64,000 nucleotides of DNA. It comes from Hoeflea sp. IMCC20628 (GTDB lineage: Bacteria; Pseudomonadota; Alphaproteobacteria; Rhizobiales; Rhizobiaceae). A program made the position numbers and the translations under genes. Location: positions 1,010,501-1,074,500 of the forward strand of contig NZ_CP011479.1 in assembly GCF_001011155.1 (NCBI RefSeq). Direction: 5' to 3'. The notes below the pieces were generated by a model. It searched no databases. It was not told where the DNA came from and was given only the letters and a program-made list of their open reading frames with translations. Shown here piece after piece: positions 17,586-26,249 of the stretch (position 1 is its first letter; every line of letters begins with the position of its first letter).

Positions 17586-18356
17586 TTACGGAAGAGAATC
17601 TGCTGAGTAGGAGAGGGCGTCGGCGTCAGCAAACAGCGTCACATCCCCATGGAAGCGTAGGAAGGATGCTGGATTATTCACGCTTATAGGCCCGTGAAGC
17701 GCGCTATACACTGCCGCAGCCTTCGCTTGCCCTGTTGCCAATAGGATTATGCGGCGTGCACTCAATATGGTGTCGATTCCCATGGTAATGGCTTGGGTCG
17801 GAGGTAGATGTCCGTGTGGAAAATCTGATGTGTTTGACGCCAGTGTGGACGCCGTCAGGTCCACCACCCGAGTACAAGATTCTCGAGTGGAGCCGGGCTC
17901 GTTAAATCCGATATGCCCGTTTCGTCCAATTCCCAACAATTGCATATCAATCCCTCCCTGGGCTTCAATCAGGGCCTCGTAAGCTTCTGCAGCCTTTATG
18001 GCGTCATCCGCAGTGCCGCTTGGTATATGGACATTGTTGCGGTGGATATCGACATGATCGAAAAAATGGATCTTCATGTAGTGGGCGAATGAACCATAAT
18101 CCTCAGGCGAAAGACCGAGGTATTCGTCCAGGTTGAAGCTACGTATCGATTTGAATGAAAGCTCCTTCCTTCGGTAAGATGCCACCATCGCGCGGTATAC
18201 TGCGATGAACGTCTTACCGGTAGGCAGTCCGAGTATCAGTTCCGGTTTTGCCGCGATCGCGGCCGTCACGTCGTCGGCTAGCGCGCGCGATGCGGCGTCG
18301 GCAGAGGCGAATTGCCTGACGGTAACAGCGGTTGAAGATGGGAGATCAGTGTGCAT
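17586..18356 (-). CDS. Glucosamine-6-phosphate deaminase-like protein (NagB family)
   Basis: A 256-residue NagB-family protein. GLPTGKTFIAVY is the phosphate loop; FNLDEYLGL holds the proton-transfer Asp; LGIGRNGHIGFNEPGS holds the catalytic His and Glu, in the Asn form found in Bacillus-type deaminases; NTSDFPHG and TMGIDTIL follow. The family converts glucosamine 6-phosphate to fructose 6-phosphate and ammonia. I place the start at the ATG 18354-18356 (MHTDLPSS), as the upstream in-frame extension overlaps the ROK gene and is not family-like. It is the third gene of a minus-strand lyase-ROK-deaminase operon. Confidence 0.85.
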   Translation of the reverse strand: MHTDLPSSTAVTVRQFASADAASRALADDVTAAIAAKPELILGLPTGKTFIAVYRAMVASYRRKELSFKSIRSFNLDEYLGLSPEDYGSFAHYMKIHFFDHVDIHRNNVHIPSGTADDAIKAAEAYEALIEAQGGIDMQLLGIGRNGHIGFNEPGSTRESCTRVVDLTASTLASNTSDFPHGHLPPTQAITMGIDTILSARRIILLATGQAKAAAVYSALHGPISVNNPASFLRFHGDVTLFADADALSYSADSLP

Positions 18357-18402
18357 GGCGATTGACTGTGAGGGTGTCCCGTTTGGCGGCGGCATCGGAC
18401 AA

Positions 18403-19611
18403 CTACTGATCGAATAGGGTTTCGTGGACCCGGTCGATAGCCATTCCGATCGCGCCAACCAAGGCGGCACGTGGGCCAAGCGGACTTATCTCGATAGCAA
18501 CTGGGTTCGGCATGCAAAGAGGAAGCAGGTCGCGTATTCGCTGAATCAGCTCGGGTCGCGAACCCACGCTGCCACCAGTGATGATGATTTCCGGATCTAA
18601 CACCGCGCAAATCGCCAGAATCGCCTCAGCGAAGATGCGCGCGGCTTCGTCGATTACCTTGACAGCCGCGTCTTCCTCCTTATTCAGCTGCAAAAATATT
18701 TCGGCAACCGTCTCGGCACATGTTCCTCCGAGCGCCAAATAGCGCTGCACCAAAATGGCGCTGCCGACAGAGCTTTCCAATGTCCCAGAGCGAAAATTGC
18801 GGCTGTCAAATGCGTTGCCGCCAAACGGCAGCCAGGCAATCTCGCCAGCACCGCCGCCGGCGCCGCGCACCAATCGCTTTTCAGATACGATTCCTAGTCC
18901 GGTTCCTGTCCCTATGGCCAGAAATGCGAAACTGTCGAATTGCTGGCCTTTGCCGCGGCAGAGCTCACCCTTGGCGGCCATCGTGACGTCGTTTTCTACG
19001 AAGAACGGTATTGCAGCGCGTTGCTGCAGTGCCTGGGCGAAGCCGGGGCCATCAAGCCCCTCAATATTCGAGGTCAACCGTAGCTTGTCTGTCTTCGGAT
19101 CGTAGGCGCCCGGCACCCCGATTGCCGCACACAGGATAGAGGATGTCGAGATGCCCGCCTTTCTGGCAAGAGTATTGATCTGGCTTGCGATTTGATCCAG
19201 CACGTGTTCGCCACCGCGCGGATCGGTCTCGGTCGTTGTCTCGGCCAGCACCTCTCCTGAAAGATCGGACAATGCAGTCCACAACTTCGTGCCGCCGAGG
19301 TCAGCGCCAATCACAAAGCCTCTCCGGCTGTTTAGTTCATACTTGGTCGCGCTGCGCCCAATTGTGCCCTTGGTTTTTCCTGCTTCCCGAAGCCATCCGT
19401 CAAGTGTCAGATAGTTCACGATTTCGGACGTCGTTTGCTTGGAAAGGCCCGTTTGGCGTGACAGTTCTGCGCGAGAGATCGCTTTGTGCTCGATCACCGC
19501 GCGCAGAACTGTGCGCAGTGATGTTCGGCGCGCCCGCGATTGTCCGGAGAACGAAACCCTGCTCTTGTCGAGAGCTTGCTGCGGTCCGTCAGTTGCTGTT
19601 GGCGTGGTCAT
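18403..19611 (-). CDS. ROK family transcriptional regulator (NagC/Mlc type)
   Basis: A 402-residue repressor with an N-terminal winged helix (AISRAELSRQTGLSKQTTSE, about residues 44-63) and a C-terminal ROK sugar-kinase fold: GADLGGTKLW (phosphate-1), GVPGAYD, VENDVTMAAKGE and GTGTGLGIV. The ROK zinc motif CxCGxxGC is absent; the corresponding region LPFGGNAFDSRNFRSGTLE has no Cys. It is cotranscribed with the C-N lyase (4-bp overlap) and the NagB-like gene, and probably senses an amino sugar or phosphosugar to control this operon and the divergent ABC operon. Confidence 0.88.
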   Translation of the reverse strand: MTTPTATDGPQQALDKSRVSFSGQSRARRTSLRTVLRAVIEHKAISRAELSRQTGLSKQTTSEIVNYLTLDGWLREAGKTKGTIGRSATKYELNSRRGFVIGADLGGTKLWTALSDLSGEVLAETTTETDPRGGEHVLDQIASQINTLARKAGISTSSILCAAIGVPGAYDPKTDKLRLTSNIEGLDGPGFAQALQQRAAIPFFVENDVTMAAKGELCRGKGQQFDSFAFLAIGTGTGLGIVSEKRLVRGAGGGAGEIAWLPFGGNAFDSRNFRSGTLESSVGSAILVQRYLALGGTCAETVAEIFLQLNKEEDAAVKVIDEAARIFAEAILAICAVLDPEIIITGGSVGSRPELIQRIRDLLPLCMPNPVAIEISPLGPRAALVGAIGMAIDRVHETLFDQ

Positions 19612-21125
19612 GGCTTTCCTTGGTGTTCTGCTTGATGAAGCTCGGCAAACGCTGTCCGGAGCTTTTCGTCGGCTTCCGTTTTTCGGTTTTGCGCGGCATT
19701 CAAATGCTGCGTGAACCCATCAATCGTCTCTCGATATACTGCTGATGACGCCTGCATCGCCATCGGCCCCGGCCCACCGGGGCGCTCGCGCACGGCAACA
19801 AAGTGTTCCGGCGATACCACCTGCGCATAGGCCTGCGCAGTCATGTTCACGGGCCGACTCATCCTTGCCGAGAAGGCTTTGGCCAGAAAGGTATGACCGT
19901 TGCCCTGCAGCGTTCCGCCGGAGGCCAAGACCTGACGGGCGACATCGCCGCAGATTTCATGCGCCTCGCGAAACGAGAGGCCTTCGTCACGCACGAGCGT
20001 GTCGGCCAATTCGGTTATGGTAATGCACGAGCGGTCGATATTTTGCGCCACCATGTCTGTCTTGATGCTGCACTTTTCCACAAACGTCGACAGCAACGCC
20101 ATCACCCGTTCAGCGGTTTCAAAGGCGCGATAGCCAGTCACCTGCATCGTGCCCTCGCTGTCATTCATGTCGGTGAACGGTGTGTTGTGCATCGTCGAAA
20201 TGATAGTTTCGGCTTCGCCCATTCCCCTGGAGGCGAGCAATCTCATGTGCTCGATGGGTACCGGATTGCGCTTCTGCGGCATGATCGAGCTGATCTGGAC
20301 CAGATCGTCGGGAACATGAAGCTGAGCCACTTCGAGGCTGGTCCAGAATTGCATGTCCTGAACGGTTCGTCCCAGATGAAGCAAAAGCAGTTTGAGCGAC
20401 GAATAAGTCGCAGTCAGATAATCTACGCCAGCAATCGAAACGTAGGAGTTTTCTGTCGGAGCGGCAAAACCTAGCAGATCGGAGACTTTCTGACGGTCGA
20501 TCTCAAAGCCTGTGGTGGTGATTGCGGCTGCGCCCATTGGTGAGCGGTCGACGTCTTGTCGGGCTGCCAGAAGCCGGGTGATATCGCGCAGCAATACCTC
20601 CAGCGCACCGGCGATATAGTGACCGAAAGTTGTCGGTTGCGCTGGCTGGCCATGCGTATAGGCGACCACAATCGTGCGCGCCTCGCGAACCGATTTGAGG
20701 TAAAGGGTTTCGGCCAACCGAATAGCCGAAGCTGCGAGATGGTCGATATGATTGAGCAATTCCAACCTGAATATGGTGTGGTCCATGTCGTTGCGACTGC
20801 GCCCTGTATGAAGGCGCCCCGCCAGGTCTGGTCCGATCGCCTCGCTCAATCTAGTTTCGATCACGAAGAATAAGTCTTCCTGCTTCGGATCGTAGGCGAC
20901 GGTTTTTTCCTTGAGATCTTGCTCGACCCTAATCAAGCCGGATGCAACTTTGCTGGCCTGATCCGCGCTCAAGAGGTTGCAATTGGCCAGCATAACGCAA
21001 TGCGCTCGATTTACCCGACACAGCGCAGGCAGAAAATTGTTCCGGGTATCCTCGAATAACGGCTTCAAAACGGTTTGTGCATAAACCCGATTTGGAAATT
21101 CTACCTGATCGTCGCTGTCAGTCAT
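19608..21125 (-). CDS. Argininosuccinate lyase-family C-N lyase, likely non-canonical substrate
   Basis: A 505-residue member of the aspartase/fumarase superfamily, ArgH branch. HTGRSRND is at residues 106-113, THGQPAQP at 157-164 (catalytic His) and the flexible-loop SSIMPQKRNP at 279-288 (catalytic Ser). After HTGRSRND the usual ArgH Gln is replaced by Met, and the usual LAGTTxPIDR segment reads ITTTGFEIDR. It is about 40 residues longer than typical ArgH. It lies with a ROK regulator and a deaminase, not with arginine genes. Such enzymes release fumarate from N-succinyl compounds; ArgH-like homologues that cleave other N-succinylated amines, such as EDDS lyase, are known. The substrate here is open. 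Confidence 0.78.
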   Translation of the reverse strand: MTDSDDQVEFPNRVYAQTVLKPLFEDTRNNFLPALCRVNRAHCVMLANCNLLSADQASKVASGLIRVEQDLKEKTVAYDPKQEDLFFVIETRLSEAIGPDLAGRLHTGRSRNDMDHTIFRLELLNHIDHLAASAIRLAETLYLKSVREARTIVVAYTHGQPAQPTTFGHYIAGALEVLLRDITRLLAARQDVDRSPMGAAAITTTGFEIDRQKVSDLLGFAAPTENSYVSIAGVDYLTATYSSLKLLLLHLGRTVQDMQFWTSLEVAQLHVPDDLVQISSIMPQKRNPVPIEHMRLLASRGMGEAETIISTMHNTPFTDMNDSEGTMQVTGYRAFETAERVMALLSTFVEKCSIKTDMVAQNIDRSCITITELADTLVRDEGLSFREAHEICGDVARQVLASGGTLQGNGHTFLAKAFSARMSRPVNMTAQAYAQVVSPEHFVAVRERPGGPGPMAMQASSAVYRETIDGFTQHLNAAQNRKTEADEKLRTAFAELHQAEHQGKP

Positions 21126-21507
21126 CAGCCATCCAATTGCGCAAAATGTTCATTCTTCCGTATGTCCCGCTGTTCGATCCAATTTGCCAAGCCAATTTTT
21201 CCCACTTGAGGCTTCAGGCCTGATCGACTTTCGTACCGGACGCTTGGCGCCACAAATTGCTTCCACATAGAGGCGTACATTTCCTCCCCTTGTTACTCAA
21301 AGGGGGGAGATGGACGGGCGACACGCCGATAACCGATACGGCTAAAAACAGACTAAGTGAGCCTTAGTCGTTGCGCAAGATTTATTTTTTGCTTGCATAA
21401 TCCATGATTAGTAGCTTTATTTGTCTGAATAAAGTTCTAAATAATGGTCGGGATCGCTCTGGCGTCACCGGACTGCTCGCAAAAATGAAACCACACTGGA
21501 GGTAATC
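21126..21507. promoter_or_regulatory. Divergent control region between lyase and ABC operons
   Basis: 382 bp separating the minus-strand lyase-ROK-nagB operon from the plus-strand ABC operon. The right half is AT-rich and holds the inverted repeat described separately at 21415-21434. GGAGG at about 21498-21502 is the ribosome site of the binding-protein gene. No ORF worth calling is present. Confidence 0.6.
21415..21434. promoter_or_regulatory. CTTTATT-6-AATAAAG inverted repeat, candidate ROK operator
   Basis: A perfect 7-bp inverted repeat: CTTTATT (21415-21421), spacer TGTCTG, AATAAAG (21428-21434). NagC and Mlc boxes are AT-rich palindromes of TTATTT/AAATAA type with a short spacer, so this fits a site for the neighbouring ROK regulator. 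It lies about 75 bp before the ABC binding-protein gene, a plausible repressing position. Confidence 0.55.
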
Positions 21508-22557
21508 ATGAAGAGATTGATATTGGCTGTCACACTCGCGCTGGCCACGTTGACGACGGCAGTCGCACAGGAAAAGACTGTCACGATTTACGGATGGTCC
21601 GGCGACTGGGACCTATGGTTCTCCGAGTGGGGTGACAAGTTCACGGACGAGACCGGGATCAAGGTTCAGTACGTGTCGGGCGGTGGCCTAGAGATGTATT
21701 CGCGCGTTCTGGCCGAAAAAGACGCGCCCAAGGCCGATTTGTTGCTGAGCAGCGCCAGCTACTTGTTTCAGGCCAATAATCTGGGTGTGTTGGGCAATAT
21801 TGCCTGGGACGGTATGGCGAACGCCAAGGATGTAGATGCACGCTTCAAATTCGATAGTGTTGGCGTGTTCGGCTACGACATTTACCACATAGCCTACAAC
21901 ACCTCCGTAGTTGACGTCGCTGATGCACCCAAATCCTGGGCCGATTTAGCTGATCCGAAATGGAAGGATCGGGTTATTCAACGTACACCTGCCTCCGACT
22001 TGTCTGCCTGGATCTGGATGGCTATCGCGGCAAACGAAGGTGAAGACAAGGCTTGGGAAACCGTGCTCGCAATGTACGAGAACTCCTCGACATGGGTGAG
22101 CTCGTCGGGCGAAATGGTCCAATCCCTTGCTCTGGGTGAAGGTGATCTTGGTCCTGCGTCTATCGGACATATCATGCTTGCCGCCAATCAGGCGGGTGCT
22201 CCAATTGCCTCGGCGATGCCTGAATCTCCGGTCCTGATGCTCAATGGCCTGGGTATGATCAAGGACGGCCCGAATGCCGAGGGTGCGGCGAAGTTCCTTG
22301 ACTTTTTCTTGGGAACCTATGTTCAGGATTTTATTATGAACAAGGCGGGCACATCTATTGCTGTCAACAACGCTGTTGAGTTGACCAACAATGATCTGGT
22401 TGAGATCGGGCTCGGCGGCATGACGGTTAGCGAAGTGCTCGAGATCTCATACCTGCCTGATTGGAGCCATTGGACCGAATCCGTAGGTGAGGACAAGACC
22501 CGCCTCGGTGAGCTTTCCAACGAGATCGACAAACGGGTCAAGGGCATCAAGCAGTAG
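21508..22557 (+). CDS. ABC transporter substrate-binding protein (polyamine/iron-type, family 1)
   Basis: A 349-residue periplasmic protein with signal peptide MKRLILAVTLALATLTTAVA. The mature part begins KTVTIYGWSGDWDLWF and shows the PotD/FbpA-type fold: ADLLLSSASYLFQANN, YDIYHIAYNTSVV, SWADLADPKWKDRV and ASIGHIMLAAN. Relatives bind polyamines, opines, phosphonates or ferric complexes. The following genes supply two permeases and an ATPase. It is divergent from the lyase-ROK-NagB operon, which suggests its cargo is the substrate of that pathway. Confidence 0.88.
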   Translation: MKRLILAVTLALATLTTAVAQEKTVTIYGWSGDWDLWFSEWGDKFTDETGIKVQYVSGGGLEMYSRVLAEKDAPKADLLLSSASYLFQANNLGVLGNIAWDGMANAKDVDARFKFDSVGVFGYDIYHIAYNTSVVDVADAPKSWADLADPKWKDRVIQRTPASDLSAWIWMAIAANEGEDKAWETVLAMYENSSTWVSSSGEMVQSLALGEGDLGPASIGHIMLAANQAGAPIASAMPESPVLMLNGLGMIKDGPNAEGAAKFLDFFLGTYVQDFIMNKAGTSIAVNNAVELTNNDLVEIGLGGMTVSEVLEISYLPDWSHWTESVGEDKTRLGELSNEIDKRVKGIKQ

Positions 22558-22623
22558 GCAACCTTGTCTATAACCAACCGGGCATTGGTGTAACCTTTGC
22601 CCGGTTTCACGAAGGCGGATTTG

Positions 22624-23514
22624 ATGAAAAACCTGCGGATAATTCTTCTACTGCTCCCAGTTATAGTGCTCTATGCCTTGCTTGCAGGACTTCCCGTTAT
22701 CGCCATCTTTGTGAAAAGCTTCACAACCAATCACAATCTTGATCTTGAGATATTCGATCTCGAAAAGTTGCGCCAGACCAGTTGGACACTGCGTAACTAC
22801 GGTCTTCTTTTTACGGAGCCCTACTATCTCGTAGCAACCTGGAACACGTTTGTGATCGCCGTTGTTTCTGTTGCCATCTCTGCTTTGCTAGGTGTTCCTA
22901 TCGCGTTTCAGCTGACCCGCGAAGATACGCCCGGCCGCCGGATCCTCGAATGGATAACTTCATTGCCGATCTATCTCTCTGGTGTTCTTGCCAGCTACGC
23001 ATTGTTGCTGTTTTTCAGCCAGCGCGGGGCACTGAGCGTCGTGAGTGAGGCGTTGTTTGGCGGCGCGGTGCGGCTGCCGGGAACAATTGCCGGTGTCATC
23101 GCAGGGACGGTGTACCTCATTCTCCCCATGTTCGTGCGTATCTCGAAGGCGGGTTTCATGGCTATACATGTTGAGACTTTCGAAGCGTCGTTGACGCTTG
23201 GCGCAAACGAGTTCGCTTCATTCCGAAAGGTCATGCTGCCACAGGCGCTGCCGGCCATCGGTGCGGCTATGGCCATCACCTTCACCTATGCCATGAGCCT
23301 GGTCATCGTCATCCTCGTGCTCGGCAGCGGCGGCGCCAAGTTTACCATTTTGCCACTCGAAATCCTGGCGCAGACACGCAGCACCAGCCTCAATATTCCG
23401 CTTGCTGCCGCGATGGCTGTGGTTCTTCTTCTAATCGCGGCCGCCGGCCAGTATGCGGCGGAACGTTTCCTGCAGGCACAGCGGTCGGCACAACCCCAGA
23501 TGAGGGGCATTTGA
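22624..23514 (+). CDS. ABC transporter permease (PotB-like)
   Basis: A 296-residue membrane protein with about six helices and the permease EAA loop (FEASLTLGANEFASFRKVMLPQALPAI). I chose the ATG at 22624, which has AAGG upstream at good spacing; an in-frame TTG lies 27 bp earlier. The next permease starts immediately after its stop. With it, this protein forms the membrane channel of a polyamine-type importer. Confidence 0.9.
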   Translation: MKNLRIILLLLPVIVLYALLAGLPVIAIFVKSFTTNHNLDLEIFDLEKLRQTSWTLRNYGLLFTEPYYLVATWNTFVIAVVSVAISALLGVPIAFQLTREDTPGRRILEWITSLPIYLSGVLASYALLLFFSQRGALSVVSEALFGGAVRLPGTIAGVIAGTVYLILPMFVRISKAGFMAIHVETFEASLTLGANEFASFRKVMLPQALPAIGAAMAITFTYAMSLVIVILVLGSGGAKFTILPLEILAQTRSTSLNIPLAAAMAVVLLLIAAAGQYAAERFLQAQRSAQPQMRGI

Positions 23515-24303
23515 ATGGCTGGAAAATACTCACCTTTCCGGATCCTGATGTGGGCGATCATGCTGATCTTCGCGCTTTATGTGGTCCTGCCGCTAGTCAT
23601 TGTCGTGTTGCAGAGTTTCAATCCACGCATCACATTGATACCCCAAGAGTTCACCTTGCGTTGGTATCAGATGCGAACCGGCGGTTTGTTGCCGGCGCTC
23701 GGTGCGAGCCTGATGATTTCGGTGCCCGCTGTCATCACAGGGATTCTTGTCAGCCTGCCTCTCGCCTATGCAACCACCCATTACGAGTTCCGCGGCAAGG
23801 CTTTCATTCGCCAGATGCTGGTCCTGCCTATCATCATCCCTGGCGTGGTTCTCGGCCTAGCCTATCTCCAATTGCTAAATTCCACACCGTTGCGCGATAT
23901 GCATCCTGCCTTCGTGCTGATCCTCGTTCACACCATTATCGTGATCCCTTATGCGGCAAGGCCAATTATTGCTGGTTTCGAGACAATCGATCCGGCCATC
24001 GAAGAGGCCTCAGCGACTTTGGGTGCCCGGCCTTTCTCCACGTTCTTGAAAATCATTCTGCCTCTTCTTGTGCCTGCGATCCTGTCGGGCGGAATTCTTG
24101 GTTTTGCTCGTTCGATCAATGACTTCATTATCACCTTGTTTCTCATTCAACCGGGTTTCGTACCCTTGTCAGTGCAAGTGTTCCAGACGACCCAGTTCGG
24201 ACTGCCGCAGGTAACTGCGGCGCTCGGATCGATCTTGCTTCTGTTCTCGCTCATTTTTGTTACTGCCGCCGAGGCAATCTTGCGTTTGGAGACCCGCCGA
24301 TGA
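23515..24303 (+). CDS. ABC transporter permease (PotC-like)
   Basis: A 262-residue inner-membrane protein with six hydrophobic helices and the EAA motif IEEASATLGARPFSTFLKI followed by LPLLVPAILSG. It begins directly after the stop of the first permease (TGAATG) and overlaps the ATPase start by 4 bp. It is the second half of the channel. Confidence 0.92.
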   Translation: MAGKYSPFRILMWAIMLIFALYVVLPLVIVVLQSFNPRITLIPQEFTLRWYQMRTGGLLPALGASLMISVPAVITGILVSLPLAYATTHYEFRGKAFIRQMLVLPIIIPGVVLGLAYLQLLNSTPLRDMHPAFVLILVHTIIVIPYAARPIIAGFETIDPAIEEASATLGARPFSTFLKIILPLLVPAILSGGILGFARSINDFIITLFLIQPGFVPLSVQVFQTTQFGLPQVTAALGSILLLFSLIFVTAAEAILRLETRR

Positions 24304-25403
24304 CAATCGCATCAAAGCAGAATCCAAAAAATCTTGCAGTCACAGGCCTGCGAAAGACCTACGGCGATGTAGTCGCCGTCGATGACGTGTCCTTCGATGT
24401 CGCGGCAGGCAAGTTGACGACCCTGCTCGGACCCAGCGGCTGCGGCAAAACAACGACACTGCGAATGATAGGCGGTCTTATCGCCCCGACTGCCGGCAGC
24501 ATGGCGATTGCCGGAAAGGATATTACAAACCTGGCGCCATGGCATCGCAACTGCGGCTTTGTCTTCCAATCCTACGCATTATTTCCGCATATGAGTATTG
24601 GTGCCAATATTGGCTATGGCTTGAATGTTCGGGGTTGGACGGCGGAGAGAATTCGTCGAAAAGTCGGCGAAGTCGCCGATTTCATGGATATCGCACCGCT
24701 TCTCGACCGCGTACCGCGTGAACTGTCTGGCGGACAACAGCAACGCAGCGCGGTTGCTCGCGCCCTGGCGATAGAGCCCGACATTCTGTTGATGGATGAA
24801 CCCCTCGCCAATCTCGATGCCCAGTTGCGTGAACGTATTCGATTTGAAATCCGGCGTCTGCAAAGCGAACTCGGCATCACCATTGTCTATGTCACGCACG
24901 ATCAGGCCGAGGCATTTGCAATCAGCAATGAGATCTTGGTGATGAAATCAGGAAGGGTGGTTCAGCGCGGCACCCCCAAGGAGATTTTCTTGCGTCCTGC
25001 ATCCGGTTTCGTCGCCTCTTTCGTCGGTATGAACAATCTGTTGAAGGGACAGGTTGTCGGGGTCGAGCAGGACGCGATCACTGTGCAGTGGGGCATTTTC
25101 ACACTGCGCGGGACGGCGTCCACAGTCTTCCAACCTGATGATCGGGTTGTTGCAGTTGTCGGGGCCCAAAATTTTCGCCTGGCCAGCAAAAAGTCGACAG
25201 AGACCAGCCAGATTAACCGCGCTTCCGGCCAGATAGCTGATGTCTCTTTTATGGGCACTCACTACCGGATCATTCTGCATACTGACTCGGGTGATTTGAC
25301 AATGGATCTGTCGCAGGAGCAGGGCGAGATAGCGGATATTGAAGTTGGCTCGACGCTCGATATCGACATCAGCAATGTATTTCTAATTCCTGACCATGAA
25401 TAA
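24300..25403 (+). CDS. ABC transporter ATP-binding protein (PotA-like)
   Basis: A 367-residue ATPase. Walker A is GPSGCGKTTT (about 45-54), the Q-loop FVFQSYALFPH, the signature LSGGQQQRSAVARALA, Walker B ILLMDEPLANLD and the switch His in YVTHDQAEA. A C-terminal TOBE domain (about residues 280-365) is typical of MalK/PotA-type ATPases and often has a regulatory role. All catalytic residues are intact. It energises the importer with the two preceding permeases. Confidence 0.93.
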   Translation: MTIASKQNPKNLAVTGLRKTYGDVVAVDDVSFDVAAGKLTTLLGPSGCGKTTTLRMIGGLIAPTAGSMAIAGKDITNLAPWHRNCGFVFQSYALFPHMSIGANIGYGLNVRGWTAERIRRKVGEVADFMDIAPLLDRVPRELSGGQQQRSAVARALAIEPDILLMDEPLANLDAQLRERIRFEIRRLQSELGITIVYVTHDQAEAFAISNEILVMKSGRVVQRGTPKEIFLRPASGFVASFVGMNNLLKGQVVGVEQDAITVQWGIFTLRGTASTVFQPDDRVVAVVGAQNFRLASKKSTETSQINRASGQIADVSFMGTHYRIILHTDSGDLTMDLSQEQGEIADIEVGSTLDIDISNVFLIPDHE

Positions 25404-25460
25404 TATCAATGGGATGGTCACTCCAACACAAACAATAGCAAGCCGAATTGAGGTATCTAG

Positions 25461-26249
25461 ATGATCGTCGACGCACACGTGAATGTAGGCATTAGAGAAC
25501 AAATCTGGGGGTTGAAGAAACACACCCCTGAAGACCAGATCGAATTGATGGAACGGTGTGGCATCGATTATGCCTGCATTTTTTCACCTGCCCCCGGGCT
25601 TGTACGTCCAGAACATTTCATCGAGGGCAACGACTATGTCGCCGCTGCCACGGCGCAGTATCCTGATCGTTTCATACCGTTCGCGATTCTGAATCCATGG
25701 TATCGCGGCGAGGCCATTGATGAGTTGAATCGCAACCTCGACCGTGGCTTCGGCGGGATCAAACTTTATCCGCCCGGTCATGGCTTCTATCCGATTGATA
25801 GCCCGCTCGTCGATCCAATCTGCGAAGCGGCGATCGCGAACGATATTCCAATTCTGATCCACACCGACTTCAACACGAAGATTTGCTCGCCTTATCATTT
25901 TGCCGCGCTGGCCAGGCGATATCCCGAGGCTAAGCTGATCATGGCGCATCTGGGCATGGACCCGGACGTGATCCATTTCATTCCCGACATTATTGAGGAC
26001 CTGCCCAACGCCTATGTCGAAATATCGTGCACGCCCGATATTCCCGAGGCGGCTGTCAGCCGCCCGGTTGCGAGAATGGGCAGCAAACGAGTGCTGTTTG
26101 CCTCTGATGCGCCGGGCCTTGCACCCGAACTGGCGATACTGAAAGTGGAACTCGCAAAATTGTCCGCCGAAGATCATGCCGAGGTCATGGGAAGGGCTTT
26201 CATGCGCTTGATTCCTGAAGATCGCAGACCGAAGGGCTATGCTGAATAG
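25461..26249 (+). CDS. Amidohydrolase-2 family metal hydrolase/decarboxylase
   Basis: A 262-residue TIM-barrel protein of the amidohydrolase-related (ACMSD-like) family. The N-terminal metal motif, usually DxHxH, reads DAHVNVG, so the second His is replaced by Asn. Other metal or active-site positions are present: GIKLYPPGHGFYP (Lys), IPILIHTDF (His), LIMAHLGM (His) and VLFASDAPG (Asp). It follows the ABC ATPase by 57 bp and is probably part of the same transcript. A role in hydrolysing the imported compound or a breakdown product is likely but unproven. Confidence 0.8.
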   Translation: MIVDAHVNVGIREQIWGLKKHTPEDQIELMERCGIDYACIFSPAPGLVRPEHFIEGNDYVAAATAQYPDRFIPFAILNPWYRGEAIDELNRNLDRGFGGIKLYPPGHGFYPIDSPLVDPICEAAIANDIPILIHTDFNTKICSPYHFAALARRYPEAKLIMAHLGMDPDVIHFIPDIIEDLPNAYVEISCTPDIPEAAVSRPVARMGSKRVLFASDAPGLAPELAILKVELAKLSAEDHAEVMGRAFMRLIPEDRRPKGYAE

